Below are positions 11,402 through 20,599 of a stretch of DNA of 64,000 nt, one piece after another; within the stretch, counting starts at the first letter, position 1; each line of letters starts with the position of its first letter. The notes beneath the pieces were generated by a model that worked only from the letters and a program-made list of their open reading frames with translations, was not told the DNA's origin and searched no databases. The stretch comes from Phoma sp. XZ068 (taxonomy: Eukaryota; Ascomycota; Dothideomycetes; Pleosporales; Didymellaceae). The DNA lies in contig RBKR01000010.1 in assembly GCA_004835665.1 (NCBI GenBank), forward strand, positions 372,001 through 436,000, given 5' to 3'. A program made the position numbers and the translations under genes.

Positions 11402-13233
11402 ACGTGAACGGCAAGCGAACCGGCCAGGCAAGCGAGCCGGCCACCCCACCAAGATTGCGCAACTCTCTACTTTCAGCTGCAATGTCTCAACAACACCACG
11501 TAGAAATACTCCCTTATGAGGATAGAGTTATCCTAGCTATTCAAGCAATAAAAGAAGACGCGTCCATAAGTGAGCGACGCGCTGCAGCAATCTACAACGT
11601 TCGTCGAAGCACCCTCCATGACCGACGCGCCGGAACGACATCACGACGCGATTCTCAAGCAAACTTGTCAAGGCTTACGAAGTACGAAGAAAACACGCTT
11701 GTTCAATACATAAGAAAGCTAGATGCGCGAGGGTTTGCGCCTACGCTAGGTTATGTGCGCGAAATGGCTAACCAATTGCTTGCTGTACGCGGTGGTGGCC
11801 AGGTTGGCGAGAAATGGGCCAGCAACCTCGTCCGTCGCAAGCCTGAGCTCAAATCTCGATTGACTCGACAGCGCGATCGCCAGAGAGTCCTGTGCAGCGA
11901 TCCAGCGGTCATTAGCCCCTGGTTTGACCTTGTACAGAACAAAGAGGAAGTACGGCATCCTAGATGAAGATACCTACAACTTTGACGAGTCTGGCTTCAC
12001 TATGGGTGTCGCAGGAAGCGTGAAGGTTGTTACTGCTTCAGAGAGACGCAATCGGCCTATAGGCGTTCAACCTGGCAATCGTGAGTGGGTTACGTTGATC
12101 GCAGGAGTCAACGCGAAGGGCTGGCTTATCCCGCCCTTCTTCATCTTTAAAGCCAAGAACCACGATAGCTCCTGGTATCACGACATACCAAAAGACTGGC
12201 GTATTGGGGTTAGCGACAACGGCTGGACAACAAATGAGCTTGGTTTAGCCTGGTTGCAGCACTTTATCCAGCATACAGAGGCCCGTACGGTGGGTAGCCA
12301 TCGGCTGCTTATTATTGATGGCCACGAGAGCCACAAGTCGCTTGCGTTCCAGGATCTTTGCGAGAAAAGCAAGATTATTACCCTCTGTATGCCTCCACAC
12401 TCGTCGCACATCCTTCAGCCGCTTGATGTGGGGTGTTTTGCGCCATTGAAGCGGGCGTATGGGAAAGAGATCAGAGGCTTGGCAAACAGTCACATCGACC
12501 ATATCGAAAAGAAGGCATTCCTAGCCTCCTTTAAGGAGGTATTTAGCGGCTCGTTTTCAAAGACGAATATCCAGTCGAGCTTCCAAGCAACTGGTATAGT
12601 CCCACACAACCCAGATGTTGTGTTGTCCAAGCTTGAAGTGAAGCCTCGCACGCCTACACCTCCTACACCAGCGGCTGCTGAATGGAACCCTAAAACACCA
12701 AGCAACGCCCGTGAGATAGAGGCTCAATCAACGCTTATTCGCGATCGGATTCGACAGCACAAGAGCTCTTCGCCTGCTTCTATTATTGAGATGCTTGATC
12801 AGCTGAAGAAAAGCGCCCAGATGATGGTGCATTCACAGGCGTTGCTAGCAGTTCAGGTCGCATGTCTTGAAAAGGCAAACAAGGCTGCATCTGAGCGCAA
12901 ACAACGCAAAAGGAAGCGGATGCAGGAAGGGCGGAGACCTATCAAAGGCGGAGGCACATGAATTAGTTGCTGAAAAGGACGTGGAGGCACAGGGGAAACG
13001 CGCGAAGGTAGGTCTCGAACAGGTGCAGGCAGAGGCGGCAAGGCACTGCAAAAGCTGTAGGGAGGTAGGACACAACTCGCGCACGTGCAAGAAAAATACT
13101 GTAGATACTGAGTAGTAATTTAATCTCTTGTACAATACAGTAGCTTGTTGTGGTGTTAAGTTATCTATAGACAAAGGTGCGCAACCTCGGTGGGGTGGCT
13201 GGCTCGCTTGCCTGGCCGGTTCGCTTGCCGTTA
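11402..13233 (+). mobile_element. E1: pogo/Fot1-type DNA transposon, zinc-knuckle subfamily
   Basis: The left TIR begins ACGTGAACGGCAAGCG after a TA. The right TIR (about 13170-13231) is its inverted copy, with only scattered mismatches over roughly 55 bp, including the GGCTCGCTTGCC and GGTGGGGTGG blocks. The last few bases of the right TIR are not recoverable, because a MITE begins there. Inside is one transposase gene on the plus strand, frameshifted twice. The inner TIR end CACCCCACCAA..TTGCGCA is shared with E3, which marks the two as one subfamily. Confidence 0.8.
11482..13115 (+). pseudogene. E1 transposase (pogo-type DDE with C-terminal CCHC), frameshifted
   Basis: The transposase would cut and paste E1 at TA sites. 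ATG 11482 opens an HTH region (ERRAAAIYNVRRSTLHDRR) and a CENP-B-like DNA-binding segment (LDARGFAPTLGYVREMA). The frame breaks near 11935-11950, in LVQNKEE, and resumes one base off as KYGILDEDTYNFDESGF. DDE motifs follow: NFDESGF, IIDGHESH, LCMPPHSSH and LQPLDVGCF. A second one-base indel near 12923, in a GGG run, puts the C-terminal CKSCREVGHNSRTCKK knuckle (stop 13115) out of frame. Without these two indels the protein would be about 540 residues. All three catalytic acidic positions look present, so inactivation is by frameshift only. Confidence 0.75.
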
Positions 13234-13370
13234 ACGTAGCTCACGGGCGAGCGCCGCGGACGGGTGAGCGCCGCACCCCACCGAGCCATTGTGAGTTGAG
13301 ATAAGACAGGTGCGCAAAGTTGGTGGGGTGCGGCGCTCACCCGTGCGCGGCGCTCGCCCGTGAGCTACGT
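13234..13370 (+). mobile_element. 137-bp MITE, deletion derivative of the E3 family
   Basis: Flanked by TA (13232-13233 and 13371-13372). The left end, ACGTAGCTCACGGGCGAGCG, and the right end, CGCTCGCCCGTGAGCTACGT, are inverted copies of about 50 bp. The unit equals the left TIR of E3 joined directly to the last 80-odd bases of E3's right end, including the segment GAGCCATTGTGAGTTG, which in E3 spans the transposase start codon. It is therefore an internal-deletion derivative that E3-type transposase could mobilise. It begins exactly where the right TIR of E1 should finish. Confidence 0.85.
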
Positions 13371-13380
13371 TATCATTTTT

Positions 13381-13611
13381 TTAAAGGCAAGTTCCTGCGC
13401 CGGCTCGGAAACTCTCGCTGGAATGATAAACACGAACTACATCTCGCATTTGATGGAGCGACATGTGTATTCTGCCAATTTGCTCTAGCATAACATCCAT
13501 CTCCTCCAATGTCGGCATTGGGTGTGGGGCTATGCCTGTATATTGAGTTTGATGTGCTCGTTGTCCGTAAACTTTGGAAAACTCAGCGATGCGTCCTGAG
13601 CCGTCTGCCAT
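13381..13611 (-). CDS. Hypothetical protein fragment
   Basis: An ATG-led frame on the minus strand starts at 13611 (MADGSGRIAEFSKVYG) and stops at 13381, nine bases from the MITE's right TA. It has a helical, protein-like composition (MPTLEEMDVMLEQIGRIHMS), but I do not recognise the family. Another protein-like minus frame (about 13775-13530) overlaps upstream in a different phase. This may therefore be the last exon of a larger or decayed gene whose 5' part lies to about 13.8 kb. Confidence 0.25.
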   Translation of the reverse strand: MADGSGRIAEFSKVYGQRAHQTQYTGIAPHPMPTLEEMDVMLEQIGRIHMSLHQMRDVVRVYHSSESFRAGAGTCL

Positions 13612-15270
13612 CTGGCTTCATTAGACGGATTGCTGCACAATTGTAGAGTCTTACATACCGTTTTGAGCGAAACCTCGAGTTCAAGACTTGCCAAACGCCA
13701 CATAGTATCTTCGCTACCATGCGTAAGGCTTGAGCAACTAACCATCGTCTCTCCCGAGTAAGCAGCCTTCGGCAAGCGGCACTTGGGATACCAGTGTGGC
13801 TAAGGGAAGCACTCTGCGAATGCAAGAACGAATCGGTCTAACGGGTTCGGTCTCGCTGGTCGGACGGTAAATTGGTCGCGAAGTAAGATGTTGCAAAGAG
13901 AACAAGCCAGTAGCAGAAGGAGGAAGCACCGAAGAGTGTAACAGAGACCACTGCACAGACTACTGGATCGTATGTACTGTAGGTTTGGATTGAGAGCAGA
14001 GCCGGCAGCTGCAGTTCTTTTGTCCACCATGCGTCTTCTGTTCCAGTAAGTTTGCAAACGAGCGGCCAACTGAATCTGCAGTTGGCGATTGGGGCTTGGC
14101 GGTATTTGGTGAAATTGCAAGGCGCCTGCAAAAGGGTGGAACAGGCTGACGATCATCGTGGCCGAAGTGTTTTCTCGATACCTCACACGGTGGCTAGAAA
14201 TGCGGATCAAGGTCCTTCACGATTGGTCCGAAAGAATGGCAAGTGTATCCACAGTTGCGAAATTGAGCCTTCGCACCGGGTTTATCTCTAATCAGGCGTG
14301 CTACATATGTTTTCCTCCACTCTGTTCGCTCCAAAAGCAATCAATCAGCGAGATCATCGCTTAATTGTCACCACCTTCGCCAGTGGCTGAAGCCACTTTA
14401 TCGGAGCCCGCCAAGATTTCGACGGAAAAGGCCTGTGTCCTCTTAGCGTCACACTGGGCCGTCGTGAGGGCCGAGCCATAGCACATGCACTAAGAACGTG
14501 TACCAATGGTTCGCTTGCGCCCCCCATTCGACACAAAACATGTAATGGTAACAACGAGCAGCAACATTACATTGCTACATGTAAGGGTAAGCTGTGAGCG
14601 TTCGAGAAGGAGCCTCCAACACTTCCCTCTACAGTCAATTGCACTTCCAGTTTCCGGCGCCGCTGTTCGATTAGCCCGGAGATTTTCGTGACTGACCCAA
14701 TACTCGCGAAGTCAGGAAAGGTTTCCTGAAGCATAGAACACACGAGTCATGACCGGTCATGCCCAACAGCGCATGCATTGACAAGGTAGCCATGTGAGCA
14801 GGACGCTGATGCGTCGACGTATTATTGAGGGGACCATAATCATTGCACTATGCATGGGTAATCACATCACCACCATTAACACGCTAGAATGCGCCACATG
14901 TGATGACCATCAGCACTGGGTGCGGGTCGTACCGCTGTAATCAAGTGCTGACCAGGTAGGTAATCAGATGACCGTCATCGCTTACCCAGTGTCATTCGTC
15001 GTATGGACAGTCGCTTGCGAAACCACCTTCACCTTTTTGCGCACCCAAAGATTTTTGGCCCCCACCGCACTAGGACACCCATGCTGTGGTATCGCCAATC
15101 AGCCTTCAGTGTCTGACAGGGAGCCCGCTCAACTCCACAGAATCGTCCTACAGGAACATGATTGGCTGGAAACAGGAAGGGCATCCTGGGGCTGCAAAGG
15201 TCAAGAATCTTCGCGTGAAGGCGATTTTCGCAAGCGACTGTAGATCAACGTCATCTGGCTTTGAGGCGAG
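13612..15270. other. No gene recognised
   Basis: Short frames only on both strands. The left 200 bp may hold upstream exons of the minus-strand fragment ending at 13381. The rest shows no domain, repeat or TIR that I can identify. Confidence 0.35.
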
Positions 15271-15272
15271 TA

Positions 15273-17390
15273 CCGTGTCCGTGCGCGTGATGCGCCCGTT
15301 GGCGTGATGCGCGCAACCACCAAATATTGAGCCAGCAAAAATGAGGCTGTAGAGCCACACACAATAGATAAAATTACAAGGTTTCTCAGTGGAGTGATCT
15401 ATAGGCCTAGATACTTTTCCTCTATACAAATTAATTATATAGAGTTGCGGTGCGGCCGCTACGCGTTGTGTGAGTGCGAGGTGCTGGCGGAGGCGTCGCA
15501 GGCTTCTTGCGACTACGAGCAGCCACAACACGACGCGCAGGTTTCTGTTTGCGTGCAGAAGCTCGTGAAGCCGTGCGCTTGCCTCTTTGGGACAATTGTA
15601 TAGCTTTTTGAGCGTCGCCGGCTCGTTTTGCCTCTGATCTTGCAACCTTGCGTGCGTCTATCGCTCTGCGCTCCTCTGACTTGGCCTCTGCGCGCGCTTC
15701 TCTTCTGCAATCTTCTCGTTGTATAGCTTATTGGCAGCTTTCCATTCCTTCATCTCTGCCTTTTCTAGCGCTTCTGCTGCCTGATTCTGCTTATAGATCT
15801 GCTTTCTGTGGCGGGCTTCTTGGAAGGCACGAGGAGAGCAGAATTTCGCGCCACCCCATAGGTCCTTCTCATGTTGCTGCAGATCTAGTGCGTGGCTCTT
15901 CTTCTTCTGCTTCTTCTTGACCTTAAGAGCCTCTTCAAGACCTTCCTTCTCGTAGTGTAGAAGCTCGTTTTCGGTGGAGATGTGGTGGATAACCTGCCGC
16001 AAGGCAGCTGCTTCTTCTGACGTGTTATCCTTCACAACAGAGTCTAACTGCCTCACAATTCTACGCCAATCTTGGCCCTCTGGATGAACTAGAGCCGTTG
16101 CCGACGAGCTTGCAGCCTGTGGGTGCTCATTGTTAAAGCGTCGGAGTATAACGTCGGGTTTGAGCGGGTAGATACCTGTGGCAGCGAAGGCTTGATAGAT
16201 GTTGGTTGCTGTGAAGGAGGTCCACGCGTCCCAGAAGAGTGAGAAGAAGTCGCCTTTCTTCACTGGCAATAAGCCCTTGCTTTTGCTGGCGCGTTGAGTG
16301 AGGTTCTTAGAGTACTTCGTTGATAGAGGCTTGAAGAACACCACGTCCAACGGCTGCAACGTGTGGGTACTGTGAGGTGGAAATATCGCTACAAGGATCT
16401 TGTGTTCATGGCAATAGGTCAGAAATCGCTTCGTTACGTGACTGCCGTGGCCGTCGATTACTAGTAATCGATACTTTCTCCGAGCACTGTCTTTTGTAGC
16501 CACGTCAAACACCTGCTGCAACCAGGCAAGGCCAACGTCGTCGTTGCTCCATCCCGAGGGACTCACTGCAATATATACGTGGTGTTTCCTGGCGTCCACA
16601 TCGCTTACCCAGCTCGATTGGATCTTCTTTGAGTAGGCCGGGTATATAAGAGATGGAGGCAGTGCAACTCCAGAAGCTCCCACGCAGGCTATAAGCGTAA
16701 ACCATTCACGATTGCCATCTTAAAGAGCCTGTCGAAACTGCCTATCCTGTAGTAGGCTCTTGCTGAAGATCCTCTTGCTCCTGCCTATCGCTCCAATTAT
16801 GAAGCCCTTCTCATCCATATTGTATGTGTGCTCTGGCTCAACGTTGTGCGCGTTGATTTTAACCTGCAGCATGTGGAAGTAGAGCTTGTACTTCCCCCAA
16901 CAGTCAGCGGCGTGGCGCTCCGCAGCCATAGTAGTTGACCACTGTGACGTGAGCTCGTTCTCGTGACGGTGGAGGAAGCGAGTAACCCAGCTTTCGGAAA
17001 CAGGATTATCGACTATTGCTGATGCGAAATTCTGCACCATCTCACGTGTAGGAGGTAAGTGTTGACTTGTGAGTTCTCCTATATACTCTACAAGGTCAGC
17101 CTCTTCTTGTGGGGTAAGCCGTTGTTGGTTAAGAATCTTGGTTGCGTGCGGCTCAGTTTCGCGTCGGTACCTCCGCGTCAAAGTTGATCGCACAACACCA
17201 TGTTTTTCAGCAATTTTGCTCCAAGGAATAGTTTCGCAAGGCATCAAAGAATCTACCTCTGCAATAGCAGCCTCCATAGTAATCGTTGCGTTGTGTAGTG
17301 TGCTTGAGGAAATAGGCGTCCAAAACGCGCTCGGCACATCACGCGAACGGGCGCATCACGCGAACGGGCACATCACGCGAACGGACATGG
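15273..17390 (-). mobile_element. E2: pogo/Fot1-type DNA transposon
   Basis: A 2118-bp element between TA dinucleotides at 15271-15272 and 17391-17392. The ends are CCGTGTCCGTGCGCGTGATG on the left and, inverted, CCATGTCCGTTCGCGTGATG on the right. Each TIR contains tandem copies of a 17-bp CGTTCGCGTGATGYGCC-like unit, two on the left and three on the right. The transposase reads leftward. A conserved block, TGTGTGTGGCTCTACAGCC on the minus strand at about 15330-15365, lies just inside the left end and recurs in E4-E7. Confidence 0.85.
15431..17277 (-). pseudogene. E2 transposase (pogo-type DDE), one nonsense codon and one frameshift
   Basis: The start is taken as the ATG at 17277 (MEAAIAEVDSLMPCE). 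The N-terminal HTH reads IAEKHGVVRSTLTRRYRR, followed by a CENP-B-type segment (LTSQHLPPTREMVQNFA). The catalytic domain has YNMDEKGFIIG, VIDGHGSH, FPPHSTHTLQPLDVVFF and a C-terminal lysine-rich coiled coil. A TAA at 16722-16720 interrupts RQAL*DGNREW; E5 has CAG (glutamine) there and E6 also has glutamine, so CAA-to-TAA is likely. Near 15690 the frame shifts, and the basic tail (KAIQLSQRGKR, then HTTRSGRTATLYN) ends at a TAA at 15431 in another frame. The tail resembles that of E5, so E2 and E5 are sister families. Confidence 0.75.
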
Positions 17391-17392
17391 TA

Positions 17393-17785
17393 TGGCTAGG
17401 TTGAACAACCAACGGCTAACCCGATCTGCGCGCGCTTATCTCCTCGTCTCGGTAACAGGCAGCCGGAAAGACGATCATTACCGCCTGCAGACCCGGTGCA
17501 ACGGTCGCTGCGGGGCCCTGGCAACGCAAACAGCACAGGCTGGCCGCCTCGCCACAGGTGGCCCACCTACCTGCCCGCACATACGCATGGAATTCATGTC
17601 TCTGGTTGCAAGCAATTCCTCAGAGTCGCAAGCAATCGTTCATAGCTGTGTTAGAGTCGCTTGTGAACAATGGCCCTCACTACCTGAAAGCTTGGTATAT
17701 ATACGGCACTCGTTTCTTTACTTTCTAGATTTATAAACTCTCCCATATCTACAGCCAACGAGCATCAGCCAACCTCTACGATCAC
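17393..17785 (+). promoter_or_regulatory. Upstream region of the bHLH gene with TATA-like box
   Basis: About 390 bp between E2 and the bHLH start codon. A TATATATA stretch at 17695-17702 lies roughly 85 bp before ATG 17786 and is the best core-promoter candidate. E2 therefore sits close upstream of this promoter. Confidence 0.35.
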
Positions 17786-18827
17786 ATGTTCACGATTTGG
17801 CAAAGCGGCGATCGCATAATGCACTTCCTAGGTTATCCTAATGTAGTCTGTGCCAACTGTCTGGCCCATGCCCAAGAGCTGTCTCGTCCAAATGATTCGA
17901 AAGAAGCCTACCGCACGTACAATCACCTTCCAGATGCTCCCAACACGCCTCCCGATCACTCACTGTCCGACTTCTTCGACGCCGACTCGTTCTTTGGTAA
18001 GACGACGGCATCGCTCGAGATGGCTTCAGACTTCCTACCTAAGACTCAGAGCTGCTTCGACTCAACATTACTGGAAACCAGCATTACTGCGCCAAACACG
18101 ACCGCGACTGCCAAATCTGCTTTCCGACAGCACCCCACTCCCACTCCATTCGGACTGCTCGATCAGATCTCTAGCGGACTTTCGACCGATCCTCTACTTG
18201 AATTAGCCTGCATCTTACCAGACAATGACTGCTCGTGCACCCCTTCTCTCTGCAGCGACGCAACGGAGGCAACCGTCTCGCCATCTATCTTGAAGCGCCA
18301 ACCACTTCCGCCATCAATCGAGCACAAAGAGGAACCCACGTCGAAGCGCCCACTGCGCAAGCGGGGATGCCCGCGCCTGGGTGGCAGCGACAAAGCTGAA
18401 CACTTGTCAACATCCTCGGGAAGGTTCGTGCAAGCAACGCCGCAGCCGAATGCCGCACAACCAAGTCGAACGTAAGTACCGCGAGGGCCTGAACTCAGAG
18501 CTTGAGAAGTTACGACAAGCGGTGCCGACCTTGCCACAAAGCGGCGAGGGTGATGCCAAAAGGCAGCCTAAGCCAAGCAAAGCCGTAGTGATAACGGCCG
18601 CTGTTGATTACATCAAAAGAATCGAGAAAGAGAGGGATGCGTTGCAGAAAGGAAAACGAGGGGATCAAGTGTGCACAGGGGAGGAGGAAGCAGAAGATGT
18701 TCAATCACCTCATTACCGAGTAGAGGCTACGGTTTCTGATCTTTCTGCGACTCGTCCATGCAGGGTAGGCGCAAGAAGCAAGAAGCAAGAAGCAAGAAGC
18801 ACGCAGCTATTTCCACGGCCGCTATAG
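17786..18827 (+). CDS. bHLH transcription factor, SREBP-like basic region (two exons)
   Basis: Probably a nuclear DNA-binding regulator. The N-terminal ~200 residues (17786-18380) are acidic and Ser/Thr/Pro-rich, then basic (KRPLRKRGCPRLG). The bHLH follows: MPHNQVERKYREGLNSELEK, loop, then VVITAAVDYIKRIEKERDAL. The tyrosine in ERKYR is the residue that marks SREBP-type basic regions; known members bind both E-box and SRE sites. The two parts lie in different frames. An intron 18381-18423 (43 nt, GT-AG, branch-like CTGAAC) joins them in phase, giving ...PRLG-SCKQRRSR-MPHNQ. A one-base frameshift is the alternative. There are no transmembrane segments, so it is not a membrane-tethered SREBP. 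The C-terminus contains a 7-bp tandem repeat. Confidence 0.68.
18767..18801 (+). repeat. 7-bp tandem repeat (GCAAGAA)n
   Basis: About five copies of GCAAGAA lie inside the last exon of the bHLH gene. Because 7 is not a multiple of 3, gain or loss of one unit would shift the reading frame of the C-terminal tail. Confidence 0.7.
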
Positions 18828-19940
18828 CGTACCAGCTTGTAGACTTGAAAAGACACCGCTGTGTAGAAACAACGGAGGGGAGTGTTCGTCTGCCTCTGTA
18901 GGGTGCGTCTGCTAGTCTGTGATCGAGCTCTGCAACATGTTCAAAACAGTGGGCTGGGGTATCGACAGCTGGGCTTAGGTGTCCGAAAGGCGCCTGAGCT
19001 TAGACCACTTCCGTAAGCGTAAGAACGTCTCATGCTAGTTGCGTTATGGACAACGTTTGCTTTGGCTGTAACAGTAAAGTCTTTGCGGCGGAAGAGGCGG
19101 ATCGTCAGCGGCCGTGCCGCCATACGCGAAACGGTCAAGGTAGGATGTGATGGGAGAATCTGTCGGTTTCTGTAAGGTGATGGAAGTACCGCACGCACCG
19201 CCACCGCAATCTCGTACAATGCGACCGCCTCAGTGCTTCTTGATTGTCCTGTTCTAACCGAGCTCGATTGCGACAGATGTGAGTCAGTGGCCGATCACAG
19301 TAGTGCGAAGGCATACGTGCGGACCGAATGTGCGCTCGGAGCCCGCGTTTAGGCATCCCGCCTTATCCTTCGTGGCCATCTTTTGGACTCCTGATAGGCT
19401 TGAATCCTTGGCAGCTAAGCCTAAAGAGACAGCAAAGTCTGGATCTTGTAGGAAGAGCGCCGCACAAATATTCAGTCACGTGACCATGAGTAGCGCAGTA
19501 AATGGCGTCTACGCAGGACTCTCGTTACCTAGAACCGTGGTAGCTAACGTACTTCGCCACCCGTAACAGCTGCTGCCGAACCAACAGGGAGTTGATCCGA
19601 ATAGAATGCGGGACCTAGTGCTTACAGTCTCTGAGAGAATGCCGTAACTACCTACGCTTATGCGCTGATTTATGGAAGCAAGGAACGGTCAGGAAGCAAA
19701 GCGATGTGAGAGGCGGGACGGAGATCTGCTAAGATGATGGCATGGGTTCGTGTCGACTGTGACCCTGATCGATCTGCAGACGAGGCGGAATGCCCACAGT
19801 TAATGCGAGGTAGAGCAGCGTTCAGCTTGATCAATCAAACTAGGGGATGCCATGGTCAATTCGCATGCAGGACGCACCGCGCGGAAATCGTAGGTTGACG
19901 ACTCGATAACGCCACGCTTCACTGTCAAAGCCCACCTCTA
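18828..19940. other. No gene recognised
   Basis: Contains the bHLH 3' flank. Only short frames without domains are seen on either strand. Confidence 0.35.
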
Positions 19941-20040
19941 CCGTGCCCGTCGGCGCAACGATCGCGTCGGCGGAACGATCGCCAAACACCAAAACAGACC
20001 CCACCAAAGATGAGGCTATAGAGCCACCCAGAATAGCTGT
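19941..20040 (+). mobile_element. E7: terminal relic of another pogo element
   Basis: After a TA (19939-19940) the sequence CCGTGCCCGTCGGCGCAACG starts a TIR-like stretch. It contains two copies of TCGGCGSAACGATCGC, the same tandem-unit design as the TIRs of E2 and E5. About 60 bp further in lies GATGAGGCTATAGAGCCACC, the subterminal block shared with E2 and E4-E6. The relic stops where the LTR-like copy C begins (20041). No transposase remains. Confidence 0.6.
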
Positions 20041-20292
20041 TGTTGGTATGACTCGTATGAGAAATCTAATACTGTGGCGCATGTGACGCAAGTCTCAATA
20101 GAGTTGAAATAACTTTTTTTTCGAGAAATCTCTATCTCTTTCTCCAGAGCGCAACCTATTCCTTTATATCTACGGCCTCAACTTCAGCTCTTCGGCCTGG
20201 CCGACGGTCAACCCGATCGTCTCGGTCTCACCGAAAGTATAGAATTTCGGTCTCTCCGATCCAGATATCACCGTACTTTCTAGACCTGCGAA
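20041..20292 (+). repeat. LTR-like repeat copy C
   Basis: Third copy of the 229-bp unit found at 1264-1822, starting TGTTGGTATGACTCG. It carries an extra tandem segment of about 25 bp (CCGAAAGTATAGAATTTCGG region, 20231-20250) and several substitutions. It lies against the E7 relic, and no internal retrotransposon sequence follows. A solo LTR is the simplest reading. Confidence 0.6.
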
Positions 20293-20599
20293 TAAAGGCG
20301 ACGAAGACCAGGGAAGGTTGCTTTATCCTCAACTTTGCCTCATTCATCATCTCATCAATGGAGCATTCAATGTACGAGATATCTATAGGAAACAAAATCA
20401 GTAATACCGTGTGATGCCGGATGTGCTGCCACTGCCATAGCTATCATCACGTCCTGCCTCAGTGTTTCCAACAGTCCGCTCGTCCCCCATTCGCACCCTC
20501 TGAACGGACGGACTGCTCAAAATCTGTGTATTGAACGGACGAACGGTTGAATTCAACCTGTAAACGGTGGACGAGCGAACGGACTGCCAAGACCCTGGA

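Noticed and set aside
12860..13115. Programmed frameshift joining the pogo DDE domain to the zinc knuckle
   Set aside because: Both E1 and E3 need a one-base change, but at different places (a GGG run and an A8 run) with no shared slippery site. Independent indels are simpler.
20398..20590. Extension of the hAT transposase beyond its C-terminal domain
   Set aside because: The frame runs on past the proposed element end into GAACGG-rich sequence with no family similarity.
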